64,000 bases of DNA from Romanomermis culicivorax (GCA_963922205.1 CAWUHX010000087.1:186001-250000), one strand, 5' to 3'. Positions 24,901 through 35,012 are shown, counted from the first letter of the stretch. Notes: a model not told the origin generated them from the sequence alone. A program made the numbers and translations.

Positions 24901-25947
24901 TACACTCCGTGGGCGCGGTATAATAACCTGTGTTATTTCCCTGCATCTGCACCGCCCAACGGTTATACATCTCACACTTCATCATGTGATAGACCATGTT
25001 TGGTTGAACCTGATCGGTTTCCATAACTGGGGTACCTAGCCCCATTTCTCGATTCACATTGCCCGGAATCATTAGATATTGCTGATAAAAATGGAGGGCA
25101 ATGGTGTTGATCTGTTTGGGATCCACCTTGTCATGGTCGAAAATCTGCATTTGCATAAGCAGTTGATCGGCCATGCCATAGTGAATGGCGGCAAACATGA
25201 CCAATAAGGAGTAGTATGCGTCTAGAGCGGCGTATCTGAGCTCTTCCGGCAATATACCCCTTTTGGCAAACCGATCACGGTTCGCTTTTAACGAAAAGTC
25301 ATACTGGTAGGGGCCCACGTCTATCAAATAAAATTCCGTGAACAGTCCCTTTAACCGAAAAGTTTCGGGACATATACCTGTCTGAAAGCATTTCTTCTCC
25401 AGGTTTACTCCTACCATGGTGAGGGCGAAACGGTCTAAGTCAAAGTATCGACCTTTGGTCTTTCTTAGAAATTCCCGTAAGGGGACAGTTTTGTCCCTGT
25501 CCTTATTATCTCGCCCTGCGCCACAAACGTTATAGATACTCACCAGATCTTCTAGCACGGCATATCCGGCGAAGAGCATGTCGGAGTTCAAGAAGTCGTG
25601 GAGGCTGGTCCACTCTTTGATCATCATCGACGTTGTATCAATAACGTAAGTTTGACCGTTCGTTAGCGCGAAGCTGATATATCGGGCAAACTGCTTTCCC
25701 ATTGGATTGTCGACCTCCCTTGTTTTGAACAAGGCGGCGACCTTATCCTGGTTCACTTTTTCAAGGTCGAAACCACAAACTGGTTGTCCTCTGAAGATCG
25801 AAACTTCTCGGATAAAATGGAGTACCTGGCTGACCCTCCCGATGTCTACCATTCGAGGTTCCTTGGGATTGGCCGGCCAGTACCCAAATGTGGCTTTGAA
25901 CCACTGATCCAGTTCGTGGATTCGTACGGCCCGTTTAACGTTATAAT
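21986..25947 (-). CDS. large protein with DEDDy 3'-5' exonuclease domain (E4), C-terminus lost in gap
   Basis: This minus-strand frame is open for over 1280 codons without an intron. The first ATG is at 25852, but the frame stays coding-like up to a splice acceptor (TGTTTAG) ending at 25948, so the true start is probably in an upstream exon; the sequence before the ATG reads [18 protein letters not shown]. Counting from the ATG: Exo I is GFDLE (D29, E31), Exo II is GYAVLED (D102), and Exo III is [11 protein letters not shown] (Y207, D211). This is the complete catalytic set of RNase D / WRN / MUT-7-type exonucleases. A region of about 400 residues of unknown fold follows. Then come a Pro/Ala/Gln-rich linker, an acidic patch ([15 protein letters not shown]), a basic tract ([13 protein letters not shown]), a Ser/Thr-rich repeat stretch (SKSQTRTET) and a hydrophobic helical C-terminal region. 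An intronless frame of this size is unlike the host genes and like the flanking retroelements. The function inside an element is unknown. Confidence 0.8.
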
Positions 25948-26196
25948 CTAAACATAAAGTACTATTAATTTTAGTGTTTTATTCCCCTTTTTTCAGCGCA
26001 TTTTCGGGTCTATACTACACCAGCACCACAACACCAAGCGGGTTAAGTTTCGCAGAAAATTAAGTTTAGTGCAGGTTGTTAGGTGAGCCACTGATATACA
26101 AACATTGAGCTGGTAGGCAACTAACACCTTACCAAATCTTACCCTTGCTACCTCTATATGTTGGGGAGGGTAGACCTGATCCGATTGTCCACCACT
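25948..26196 (-). promoter_or_regulatory. E4 leader with PBS-like site and splice signals
   Basis: On the minus strand, AAGTGGTGGAC (26196-26186) repeats the bases that follow the LTR ends of E1 and E2, so it is a good PBS candidate. GGTAAGAT and GGTAAGGT donor-like words follow, and an acceptor TGTTTAG stands directly before the exonuclease frame. The PBS candidate lies between two arms, TCCGAT and ATCGGA, that could pair. No frame of note occurs in the leader. Confidence 0.45.
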
Positions 26197-26751
26197 TGAT
26201 CGGACACCAATCTCTGACCAGCTGCTTGAGCGACCAACTACGCTCCATTTATGGCGCTGTATTTACAATTTTTATAGCGCTCGAAATTGATAATTTTTAA
26301 TGAATTTTGTATCGAAAAAGTGATATGATTTGATTTGATTTGAAAATAAATAATTTTTGATAAATTTTTGAATGATAAAACTTTAAAACGGGCTGAACCC
26401 AAGGTTCTAGGTTTCCCTTGAATCGTATAGCTCTCGGTGGTATCAGGTATATTTCCAAAATGGAAATTCCCTGCTTGGCTTCGAGCTTCCGTTTCGCAGT
26501 ACTCCCATTTTTCGTTCCCTCTAAGTTCTAACCTCGTCTGCCCTTTGGGGCGCCGAGCTGGTCTTCCAGTGACTTCTGGGCATTACCTGCGGTTTCCAAG
26601 AATATTTGATAAAAATAAGTTCGAAACTTACCGTCGATAAAGAAAAAACGGTTGTCTTGGCGGTGCTGGGCCCTGCCGTATTCAACGTGGCGCTCTGTGT
26701 GCGACCACTCGCGCGTCGGAGCTTGTTGGCGGTTCCGCGCGCCCTTTCCCA
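26197..26751 (-). repeat. probable LTR of E4 (about 555 bp, right-hand boundary tentative)
   Basis: On the minus strand it ends GTCCGATCA two bases before the PBS-like site. A possible start is TGGGAAAGGG at 26751, preceded by the purine tract GAAAAGAAAAGAGA. A TATA-box candidate (GCTATAAAAATTG) lies near 26275, about 75 bases before the LTR end. A second copy that would prove an LTR is not in the window, and the sequence is not similar to the E1, E2 or E3 LTRs. Confidence 0.4.
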
Positions 26752-27173
26752 TCTCTTTTCTTTTCGAAATTTTTGTTTTCGAATAATAAATTGATAAATT
26801 TATTAAAAATTTTGAACGCTGAAAAAGTTTAATTTAGCAGTTCTGCTAATTTCCTTTTTATCGCGGTTCGGGGAATATTTTACTTCTTCCTTCCGATGGA
26901 AGTTTAGAATTCAGATAAGCGGGGCAGCTATAATTTGATTTTGAAAAAATGAAAAATTTGAAAATTAATTTTTTAGAAAAAATGTCAGAAATTTTTTGGG
27001 TTGTCACTTTGGTCTAAAATTCCGAAGAATTTTTCCCAAAGTCTGAAATAAATATGAAAAATTTACAAAATTAATATGAATTATACACAAACGCGATAAA
27101 TATTACAAATTAATACAATTTTAATTAAAATTAGTACTTACACGCGCGAGATATGTACATAAAATAAAAAAAA
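26752..27173. other. AT-rich sequence downstream of E2 pol
   Basis: This is non-coding. It holds AAATTT-rich words, a GC patch around 26865-26930 and the purine/pyrimidine tract at 26755-26765. No copy of the E2 LTR was found here, although the 3' LTR of E2 would be expected. I see no gene. Confidence 0.4.
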
Positions 27174-30100
27174 TCAGCGCGAGATCGCGCATAGATTCGC
27201 CTTGGGCGAATTTTCAAATGATTTCATTTGAATCGGCGCTCCAGTCGTAACTGTTTGTGCCATATTGGAAAATGACGTGTTTTCGTCACGTGGCGCGTCC
27301 TGATTGGCTCGCGCTATTCGCGGCAAGACCCTAGTGGTCTCGTAGCGAAAATGTTTCAACCTGCTGATTGAAACTGTTTGGCGATTTAGCGGGTTGTCCC
27401 AATGTACAATGGTGACAACATTCTCCGCTTCTCGCGAAATGTCCGTAACTATGAACGGACCGGACCATGGTAGTCCTAGTTTTTTCTGCTTATCTACTTT
27501 GAGCAGAACCCAATCTTTTTCTTTAAATCCATTTTGTTTGGACTTTTTATCGAAGTATTTCTTCGATTTTTCGGCAGCACTCTGGATATTTTTGGCAATA
27601 TCCTCGTAAAGGTTGACTAAATGATTTGTCAACACAAATTTGTATGCCTCAGCATTGCTGTCCGGCATCACAATATCGTATGCTTTCGATAAGTTTAACC
27701 CGAAGGTTGCCTCATGACCTCTAAGCAACGAAAATGGGGATTGCCCCGTGGCTGCATGCGGTGTGGCATTATATGCAAACACCACAGCTCTCAAGTATCT
27801 TGGCCAGTTATCTTTTTCCTCGATGGCCACCTTTCTGAGCTGTTTAATGAGTGTCTGATTAAACCTTTCTACCATACCATTTCCTTGTGGGTGGTAGGCA
27901 GTTGTAAAAATTTTTTGACACTCTAATAACTTGCAGATCTCCTTCATTAGATCTGAGGTAAAACAACCTCCTCTATCGCTGAGTAGTCTCCGTGGAGTCC
28001 CGTGCCTAAATACAATAGCTTGTAGAAAAGTATCTACAATGGTGCTAGCTGACTGATCTGGGATCAGTTCAGCTTCAACCCACTTTGTAAAATAGTCTTG
28101 AAAGACTATGACATACGGTCTCTTCTCACTAAGTGGAGAAATACCAACAATATCCACTGATACTATGTCAAAAGGACCTTGTGGAATAATTGGTATCAGT
28201 GGAGGAATTTCCGTGTTTCCCTGATTAGCCATTTGACAAACTGGACAAAACTTGATCCAGTGCCTGACATCCTTTTCAATTCCAGGCCACCAGAACCGTT
28301 TTTTAATCATAGCAAGGGTCCTTTTGAACCCCTGATGAGTCATCATTACGGCACCGTGGTACTGGTGCAAAGTATTGTCCCTAAGGCAGGATGGGACGAC
28401 CACCTGATCATCCGATCCCTGTCCGGCTTCGCGGTATAACACTTCATTTTGGATATAAAATCCACTATGATATTTGGTTGTCCCATTTGGACCCAATCTA
28501 TCAAAATATGGTTGTAATACCTGATCTTTTCTCTGCAAGAGGGCCATGAGATCATCTCTAATTAGCCCTTTTGGTAATTCGTCTTCTTTAGGGTCTGCCA
28601 AAGTAAACTCTTGTTCCTTTTCTGGGTATAACCAGGTTACTCTTTTTTCCTTACCTTTGTCCTGGTTTCCCCTACTTACCTTATCTTTGACCTGATTGCC
28701 GTCAGGCTGGATCTGAGCCTGATTATTCTTGTCCGCTTCTTTCGCCATGCTCCTTGTAGTTACGGCATTTACCAAGTCTGCAGGCGAGTTTGATTCTGGA
28801 TCACCCTCAGAATCTTCTGGATAAATTTGGGTGAATCTCGGACTCATATCAGTCCTCTGATTTTTCTTACCTTTTGGCTCCAGATATAACGGAGTACCGT
28901 CTTCAGGATTCCGATCTGTCAGAATTCTGAATCTCTTTACCAAATTGAGATGTTTTTTCTCAATAAGCTGTGCCTCAAGATCTTTCAGATTCTCGGACTC
29001 TCGTTTATCCCCTGAGAACATGTGTTCCCATTTTGGCGGTATCTTTTCCGCTTGATCGTCTGGTTCATCCATCCTGGACAAAAAGTCTGCCATGGCATTT
29101 TGTTTTCCAGGCACATACTCTAGTTTATGGTTGAACTGAGAGATGAATGAGTACCATCTCTTCAACTTACCATTGGTCATGGCATTAACCTTCATAGATA
29201 ATAAAGGTTTGTGATCAGTTCTTATGATCACTTTATGACCTACTAGGTAGTGCTTGTATAACTTCAAGCCATACACAATTGCCAAGCACTCCCTTTCCGT
29301 GGCTGACCACTTTTTCTCATCCGCTTTTAAAATTCTGCTATTATAAGCAATTACCCAGCGGTCTGAGTTAGTCTCCTGGTAAAGGACTGCTCCTAGTGCC
29401 GTTCCGCTGGCATCTGTCTGAAGGACAAAGTCCGCAGACCTGTCCAAAACCGGATACCTAAGGAATGGCACAGACAATAGTGCTTCTTTCAGGCTCCTAA
29501 AAGCCTGATGGTGAACCTCCGTGACTTCCCAAACACAGTTCTTCCCAGTTAGTTTGTACAACGGTTCAGCGTGTTTAGCCAAACCCGGTATGAACTTTTT
29601 ACACCACTGCAACATACCTAAAAACCTTTGCAGTTTACGTTTAGACTCTGGGAATGGGAAATCATTTATAGCTTTGACCTTTTTCGGATCTGGGGAAACT
29701 CCATCCGAATTTAAGATATGTCCTAAAAAATGAACTCTCTCAGGCAGGAATTCACACTTCTCCGGCTTCAAGGTCAAATGAGCCTTTCTTAGAGCTTGCA
29801 GGACTAGCTCTAGATTAACTAGGTGTTCCTCAAACGTATTTGAGAACACAATAATGTCGTCTATGTAGACTAGACAGATCTTCCACACATATGGATGCAA
29901 AACTCTTTCCATCATGCGCTGGAATTCTGCTGGCGCATTTTTTAGGCCAAAGGGCATGACTTTAAATTGATAAAGCCCTTCTTGGCATATGAAAGCAGTT
30001 TTTTCCTTGCTTTCTTCGTCCATTGGCACTTGCCAATATCCTGATTTGAGATCTAGGGTAGTATAAAATTTGGCTTTACCTAAACAGTCTAGATAGTCAT

Positions 30101-33100
30101 CCATTCTAGGAATGGGATACTTATCATCCTTGGTAACGTCATTTATACCCCTAAAGTCCACTACTGGTCGCTTGGTACCATCCTTTTTACCTACCAGGAA
30201 TAACGGAGCTGCCCAAGGCGACTTTGATGGCTCAATTACACCCTTCTTGAGCATATCTTGCACATGCTCACGAACATGTGGCCGTAAATTAATGGCAATC
30301 CTGTGGTACCTTTTTGCCACAGGTGCTGCATCTCCTGTATTTATTTTACAGGTCAAATAGGGTGTAGTAGTTGGAGGATCATTGGGCAAGCTGAACACGT
30401 CTCTATATTTTGCGAGACATCGTAGAGCCTGTTCCAATTGTTCTGATGGTATGTTGGATTTAGCTAGCATATTGTACAAGGCTTCCTTGAACTCTTTCTC
30501 ATCCACTTGAGTCGAATCAGGTCTAGCCTGGACTGCACAAGTTTGCAGCTTCTCCAAATCCTCAACTATCTTCCCCTTAAGTTGATCTTGGTTATCAGTA
30601 TCACACAACACTGAATTAGTATGGCCAATTATTTGATTTCTTTTCAAATGGCATCCTGATCCTGTGTTGTTGGATACCATAACAACAAAATCATCTTTTG
30701 TACCATCTACTATGGTACTATCAATGTGGAACCTTTCTTCATTGTCTTCAGACTCTATTATGATTCCATTGAGGCGATTTTCGCCTACCTTATCCCAAAG
30801 CTTTGCTCTCAGAAGTATATCAGTACCACTAGGTAAGTAGATGGGATTCACACTCACCACTGGCACCGAAACCTTTAGCAGGCAAATCTTTGGCTGGTAT
30901 TGGTCGGCGGCGCTCATCGTGGATTCCGCGGCGCTCGTGGTCATGACCTCTCCACAATTTGATTGGGGCTGGTCGGGCGTCACGTATATCCGTTGTTGAC
31001 GGTTGTTGAGCGTCATCGTCCTATTCCTGAAATCTATTATGGCTCCTACCTGAGGATGAGCCAAAAAGTCTGTTCCTACAATGACATTTTCACCTGCTTC
31101 GGGAATTACAATTGCTTTAACGGGAAACTGTCCACACAATGTATCCATCCTAAATTGGATATACCCATGGGCTTGGACTGTCTTACTGTTGGCTACAGTG
31201 ACATCTAATATCCTGGGATATTCAGTATAATCTGGGCCCAAAGTTTCTTTCAGAAACTTAGCCGACATGACAGTGCACTGAGCTCCTGTGTCAATTAAAG
31301 CCATTGTCTTACGACCTCCTATAACAACCTCAATGTGGAATGGGGCTGTTCTGGGGTACGTATCCAGCAAATGTTGTTCCTGGGGACTAGCTGGTATGCC
31401 TCTCCTTATTACTTGTACTGATGGTACTACAGGTTGTGGTGCAATTGCATTCATTTGCACAATACTACCTAACACAACATTTGGGCAACTCACTCTCTGG
31501 TTTACTTCACCTAAAGGACTCATCTGTGATTGCCTTGCAACCATAACACTCGAATAATCCTTCTGAGGTGGCTGATTTGTGAATTGACCCTGTTGCAGAG
31601 TCTGAGTGGGACCCATAATCGCCTGAGGAGGCTGAGGATGCTGTAATGCAGCTTGCTGTTGGTATTGCTGCATCTGTTGGAACTGCTTCTGCAGCTCCTT
31701 CTGTTTTTTAAACTCCAGAAATTCATTATAATCTGAATTCTGCTGGTAACTCTCGTGGCTATCCTGATAACCTGAATAGCCTACATTATAAGCACCTCTG
31801 CCTCTGCTATTAAAGTTGGCATTTGGGTAACCTCCTCTACCTCTGTAGTTACCTCGAGCAAAAGTGTTGAAGCCTCCCCTGTTGTAGGTAGGGAAGCTGG
31901 CTCTATCTCTGCTCCTGCGCTCGGACAATGCTCTCAATGTCCTGCAGTCTGCAGTATTATGTGTTATGTTCTTGTGGAACTCACACCATGGCTTAGTCGG
32001 ATCTCGGGAAACTTGACCTCCCTGACTGGTACTAGGTATGGCCACATCAGACCGATTTTCCGTTTGCCTGTTATCAACCTTTTGCTGGAGCTGGTCGAAC
32101 CTTTCGACCAGTTGTACCATCTCTTTTGAGATTTTCAATAGAAGAGATTCCTTCTTACCTTTTTCGGTCTGAGCCCTAGGGGCTTCCCGAACTGGAATCT
32201 CCTCTATCTCAGGAGAATCACTCCTTGACCTTTGGGTTTGGGCCTGTACCTGATTACCTATAGTTTGATATGGTTGCCGAAACCTTTGCCTCTGGCCTTG
32301 TTGATATCCCTCTGACTGGTTCCTAGCAACTACGGCAATTTCAGGATCATGCCCACTAGGCATACCTACTTCATTAATTACTATAGGATCCTGTTGTGTA
32401 CCCTTGGGTCCATATCTCTGGAAGGCATTTTTGTACCTACGTTCAATATCATGAACCTCTACTGCAAGATCATACCAGGTTCTAAAGGTATGCTTTGAAT
32501 TTTTCAGTTCAGACTGAAATGTAGGATCACTCTTGTAAATAAAGGTATCAATAATCAGTCTCTGTTTAGACTGATAGTCTAAATCACCTTTAACTAGTTC
32601 CACTAATATACTGACCCTTTTTAAAAACTCTACGGCCTGTTCATTGGGTCTTTGTTGGATCTCAAACAACTCCCTGGTTAACATTTCCAGGTTGCACTCA
32701 GGTGCAAAGACATTAATAATGGCTCTCCTGGCCTCCCTATAGGTCATGTTGTCTCCTGCAACAGCCTTCGGTCTACCTTTAGAAAGCCTCAGCAGTGCTT
32801 CATACTTAGCTGATTCGGGTGTATCCCTACGGAATTCCCCTTCAAGTGCTGTTAAAAAGCTAAGCACCTGCTGATTTACCATACCCTCATCTAAAAGTTT
32901 GGGTAACACACCTTTAACGATATTCCTGACTACAATCTCCTGTGCCAAATTATTTGATGGCACTTCCCTCTGATCATAAGCTGCTGTTAATACTGGATCA
33001 AGATCAGAGTTCAGGGATTGCAGCATAACCCTATTTGGATCTCGTTGAGGCGGTACACCTCCTTGATATGATGGCATATTGTCTTTATCAAACCTGTAAT

Positions 33101-33179
33101 CCCTATATGGGAAACATGCCAATTGATCTGGTCTAAGGGTATTTGGATCAACTATATTTCCTCTACCATCATAGACCAC
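27174..33179 (-). CDS. E2 Gag-Pol polyprotein, single frame
   Basis: The frame has 2001 codons, with coordinates counted from 33179. A capsid-like helical region (about residues 60-240) precedes a zinc knuckle near residue 400 of the C-x2-H-x4-H-x4-C type. RGRG-rich and Q-rich stretches follow, then aspartic protease DTG at 630, RT with YIDD at 1105-1108, RNase H with QTDASG, and integrase HHCC near 1605-1650. The catalytic triad is Asp about 1676, Asp about 1733 and Glu about 1770, followed by a GPY/F module. No pol frameshift exists, so Gag and Pol are made as one chain. The first codon of this open frame is not ATG; in-frame sequence continues upstream through the TGA at 33257-33255 to the ATG at 34010. 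All catalytic motifs are intact. Such an element makes virus-like particles in the cytoplasm and inserts DNA copies in the nucleus. Confidence 0.92.
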   Translation of the reverse strand: MVYDGRGNIVDPNTLRPDQLACFPYRDYRFDKDNMPSYQGGVPPQRDPNRVMLQSLNSDLDPVLTAAYDQREVPSNNLAQEIVVRNIVKGVLPKLLDEGMVNQQVLSFLTALEGEFRRDTPESAKYEALLRLSKGRPKAVAGDNMTYREARRAIINVFAPECNLEMLTRELFEIQQRPNEQAVEFLKRVSILVELVKGDLDYQSKQRLIIDTFIYKSDPTFQSELKNSKHTFRTWYDLAVEVHDIERRYKNAFQRYGPKGTQQDPIVINEVGMPSGHDPEIAVVARNQSEGYQQGQRQRFRQPYQTIGNQVQAQTQRSRSDSPEIEEIPVREAPRAQTEKGKKESLLLKISKEMVQLVERFDQLQQKVDNRQTENRSDVAIPSTSQGGQVSRDPTKPWCEFHKNITHNTADCRTLRALSERRSRDRASFPTYNRGGFNTFARGNYRGRGGYPNANFNSRGRGAYNVGYSGYQDSHESYQQNSDYNEFLEFKKQKELQKQFQQMQQYQQQAALQHPQPPQAIMGPTQTLQQGQFTNQPPQKDYSSVMVARQSQMSPLGEVNQRVSCPNVVLGSIVQMNAIAPQPVVPSVQVIRRGIPASPQEQHLLDTYPRTAPFHIEVVIGGRKTMALIDTGAQCTVMSAKFLKETLGPDYTEYPRILDVTVANSKTVQAHGYIQFRMDTLCGQFPVKAIVIPEAGENVIVGTDFLAHPQVGAIIDFRNRTMTLNNRQQRIYVTPDQPQSNCGEVMTTSAAESTMSAADQYQPKICLLKVSVPVVSVNPIYLPSGTDILLRAKLWDKVGENRLNGIIIESEDNEERFHIDSTIVDGTKDDFVVMVSNNTGSGCHLKRNQIIGHTNSVLCDTDNQDQLKGKIVEDLEKLQTCAVQARPDSTQVDEKEFKEALYNMLAKSNIPSEQLEQALRCLAKYRDVFSLPNDPPTTTPYLTCKINTGDAAPVAKRYHRIAINLRPHVREHVQDMLKKGVIEPSKSPWAAPLFLVGKKDGTKRPVVDFRGINDVTKDDKYPIPRMDDYLDCLGKAKFYTTLDLKSGYWQVPMDEESKEKTAFICQEGLYQFKVMPFGLKNAPAEFQRMMERVLHPYVWKICLVYIDDIIVFSNTFEEHLVNLELVLQALRKAHLTLKPEKCEFLPERVHFLGHILNSDGVSPDPKKVKAINDFPFPESKRKLQRFLGMLQWCKKFIPGLAKHAEPLYKLTGKNCVWEVTEVHHQAFRSLKEALLSVPFLRYPVLDRSADFVLQTDASGTALGAVLYQETNSDRWVIAYNSRILKADEKKWSATERECLAIVYGLKLYKHYLVGHKVIIRTDHKPLLSMKVNAMTNGKLKRWYSFISQFNHKLEYVPGKQNAMADFLSRMDEPDDQAEKIPPKWEHMFSGDKRESENLKDLEAQLIEKKHLNLVKRFRILTDRNPEDGTPLYLEPKGKKNQRTDMSPRFTQIYPEDSEGDPESNSPADLVNAVTTRSMAKEADKNNQAQIQPDGNQVKDKVSRGNQDKGKEKRVTWLYPEKEQEFTLADPKEDELPKGLIRDDLMALLQRKDQVLQPYFDRLGPNGTTKYHSGFYIQNEVLYREAGQGSDDQVVVPSCLRDNTLHQYHGAVMMTHQGFKRTLAMIKKRFWWPGIEKDVRHWIKFCPVCQMANQGNTEIPPLIPIIPQGPFDIVSVDIVGISPLSEKRPYVIVFQDYFTKWVEAELIPDQSASTIVDTFLQAIVFRHGTPRRLLSDRGGCFTSDLMKEICKLLECQKIFTTAYHPQGNGMVERFNQTLIKQLRKVAIEEKDNWPRYLRAVVFAYNATPHAATGQSPFSLLRGHEATFGLNLSKAYDIVMPDSNAEAYKFVLTNHLVNLYEDIAKNIQSAAEKSKKYFDKKSKQNGFKEKDWVLLKVDKQKKLGLPWSGPFIVTDISREAENVVTIVHWDNPLNRQTVSISRLKHFRYETTRVLPRIARANQDAPRDENTSFSNMAQTVTTGAPIQMKSFENSPKANLCAISR

Positions 33180-33254
33180 TCTAGTTAAAGTTGGATGCTG
33201 CGGAGCTATCTGACTTTGATTCCTGAAGTCTGCCGATTGCTCAGCTCCTTCGAA

Positions 33255-34010
33255 TCAAAGATCTCTAGCTGGACCTCTCCAACTTTTGGGCTCAAAGTTA
33301 AGCCTTTGCCCTTCATCAATATCAGGCCTATTACTAGGCCCTGCGCCTGCATTTATTTCAGCAGCGAGACGGTTGTCTCTTTCTGCACCCCTATTACATG
33401 GTCTAACCTGTCTATCCGGCTCCTGTCGGCGCCTGTCGGCTTCCCTTTTGTTGTCCTCTGTGGCGGCATTCGCGATTATGTCGAACAAGGCTTCGACGGT
33501 CCCTTTCAACTCGCGTAGCTGCGTCGCCAACTCTTGATTGGACATCTCGGGAGCTCTTTCCTGCGGTTGGAATCGCTCTTGTTCCTGGGGAATCCTCTCT
33601 AACCCTTGATCGATTTCGGGGTCCCTTTCTTCAAAGTTTGGTCGAATTTCGGGCGTAACGACGTCCCTTTTTGGTCCTGCTAATTCGACCTTTGGCGGCG
33701 GTGACCTTTTGAAATTTGGCTGCGGCGGTCCATCGGCGTCTGGGTTCGGATTCGCCGGGCCTGCCTCCTGCGGATCGATGGCAATCGCTGGTGGTCGGTC
33801 AATTGGTACGCCTGCATCTTGAGGCGTAAAATGCATTGCATTTTGTTGCAATGGTTGAACCCTCGCGGGAGTTTGATCTGGGATCACTGGGTCCGGAGCA
33901 GCCTGCCGTTGCTGATCTCCGTCTCCCAAATTGACTAGATTCCCAGCACTCGCCACTCTGGGTGGTGATCTACGTAAAGTATTACCTCTCGGTATCCTTT
34001 CGTTAGGCAT
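33255..34010 (-). CDS. E2 Gag N-terminal frame, closed by one in-frame TGA
   Basis: ATG at 34010 (MPNERIPRG) lies 20 bases after a strong splice acceptor (TTTCTACAG). The 251 codons encode a Pro/Arg/Gln-rich, mostly disordered protein with a coiled-coil-like patch ([20 protein letters not shown]), as in E1 Gag. The TGA is followed by 25 open codons that join the long polyprotein frame in the same phase. A CGA-to-TGA transition would explain the stop, and so would stop-codon readthrough. As sequenced, the TGA would block Gag-Pol unless read through. Confidence 0.8.
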   Translation of the reverse strand: MPNERIPRGNTLRRSPPRVASAGNLVNLGDGDQQRQAAPDPVIPDQTPARVQPLQQNAMHFTPQDAGVPIDRPPAIAIDPQEAGPANPNPDADGPPQPNFKRSPPPKVELAGPKRDVVTPEIRPNFEERDPEIDQGLERIPQEQERFQPQERAPEMSNQELATQLRELKGTVEALFDIIANAATEDNKREADRRRQEPDRQVRPCNRGAERDNRLAAEINAGAGPSNRPDIDEGQRLNFEPKSWRGPARDL

Positions 34011-34106
34011 TTTAAATCCTGCTAACTTTCTGTAGAAACCTGGAGGATATTCTTTTCTCCTAGTCTGACTACGAAGTTCCGTGGTGAGGAGTTAAAAGCC
34101 ACCACT
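34011..34106 (-). promoter_or_regulatory. E2 primer-binding site and leader
   Basis: TGGTGGCTTTTAACTCC (34104 downward) follows the LTR end AACA plus AG, aligned with E1. The leader shares CCTC/CACGACGG-like and CCTCC-GG-TTT words with E1 and ends in the acceptor TTTCTACAG. A good donor, CAAGTAAGTTTTG, sits inside the LTR near 34371. Confidence 0.55.
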
Positions 34107-34710
34107 TGTTGTGCAGGTCTTTCCTTAAGAGGCGTAAGAAAAGATTGGGTCTGAACTGACCTGTTAGAACTGATACCTTGGCTAAGCCTCGGTGATCTGT
34201 GCAACAGTCCGTTTGTCCCCAGACCTACAACAACAAAGATAAACTTTGTTCTAAATACGGGGGCCTTACCAAAGACCTCCGCAGTCTCCTAGATGAGACA
34301 AGGAATCCCCTCAGGGATAAACTTACTTGGGTATAACCCGAAAGGGGTTTCCCAAAACTTACTTGATGTAAGCTGGCGCCTGGGCCTCTGGCCCTCCGCC
34401 TTCGTCGATGCGAACTATCTAAACAAATAAACAAATATATTAAGCAATAAATCCGGCGAAATATGTAAAACGAATGTGGGTACACCACAGTAGAATACTC
34501 ATAAACAAAAGACGTTGCTGGGAAAATTGTATTTAGGGACGCCAGCAAATAACACCAAAAATATAATAAAAACGGTAATAAGTGAAGAATGATTTCACTT
34601 TCATTTTTCGTCTTTCTTTGGCGCTCCATTCTATGCAAATGTCTGCGCCGCTGGTCGTCCCTTTTCGTCGATTTGCATGTCGATTTCCCCACACGAAATT
34701 GGCATCAACA
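34107..34710 (-). repeat. 5' LTR of E2 (about 604 bp)
   Basis: On the minus strand it starts TGTTGATGCC and ends GCACAACA next to the PBS-like site. The start was chosen because it matches the TGTTGA start of the E1 LTR. No second copy is present in the window, so the outer end is less sure than the inner end. Confidence 0.55.
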
Positions 34711-35012
34711 GGGTGCCCAACATACGCCTTGTTGATATTTTCAACTGTGAGTACATATAATATAGTAGAAAATGTTATAAAAATCCAAAAGTTCCAAAGT
34801 TTCTGATCTGTTGATATACGAATTCTAATTTTTATGCGGAATAAATGCCGCGAAGATACTCAGCATGAAAAGCTACACAGTATACCTGATTACAGCTAAT
34901 TTCAAACCAATTATAGTCAAGGTCGAACTTCTCATTGCTTACCAATCGGCCGAATTTGTGGAGACATCGTTGAAATTTGTCAAGATAGGAAATATGAATG
35001 CAATATAGTATC
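34711..35012. other. AT-rich spacer without recognisable features
   Basis: No exon, splice pair or repeat unit was recognised. The composition is ordinary AT-rich sequence unlike the PATC-like introns left of 14.4 kb. Confidence 0.5.

Larger units (their letters stand above)
27174..34710 (-). mobile_element. E2, nearly intact Ty3/gypsy-type LTR retrotransposon
   Basis: Read on the minus strand: LTR (34710-34107), PBS-like site, leader with 3' splice site, gag N-terminal frame (34010-33255), then a continuous gag-protease-RT-RNase H-integrase frame (33179-27174). The two frames are in the same phase and separated by one TGA. Related to E1 along its whole length but with a different LTR. The left (3') boundary is uncertain because no second LTR copy is seen; the 3' LTR may have been lost by recombination or may lie beyond the E4 frame in the gap. 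Confidence 0.92.

Noticed and set aside
22502-25026. Several plus-strand frames of 60-120 codons
   Set aside because: They lie antisense to the long exonuclease-like frame and show no family motif; shadows of GC-richer coding DNA.
26197-26751. 3' LTR of E2
   Set aside because: The sequence is not similar to the E2 5' LTR at 34107-34710, and paired LTRs of a nearly intact element should be almost identical.
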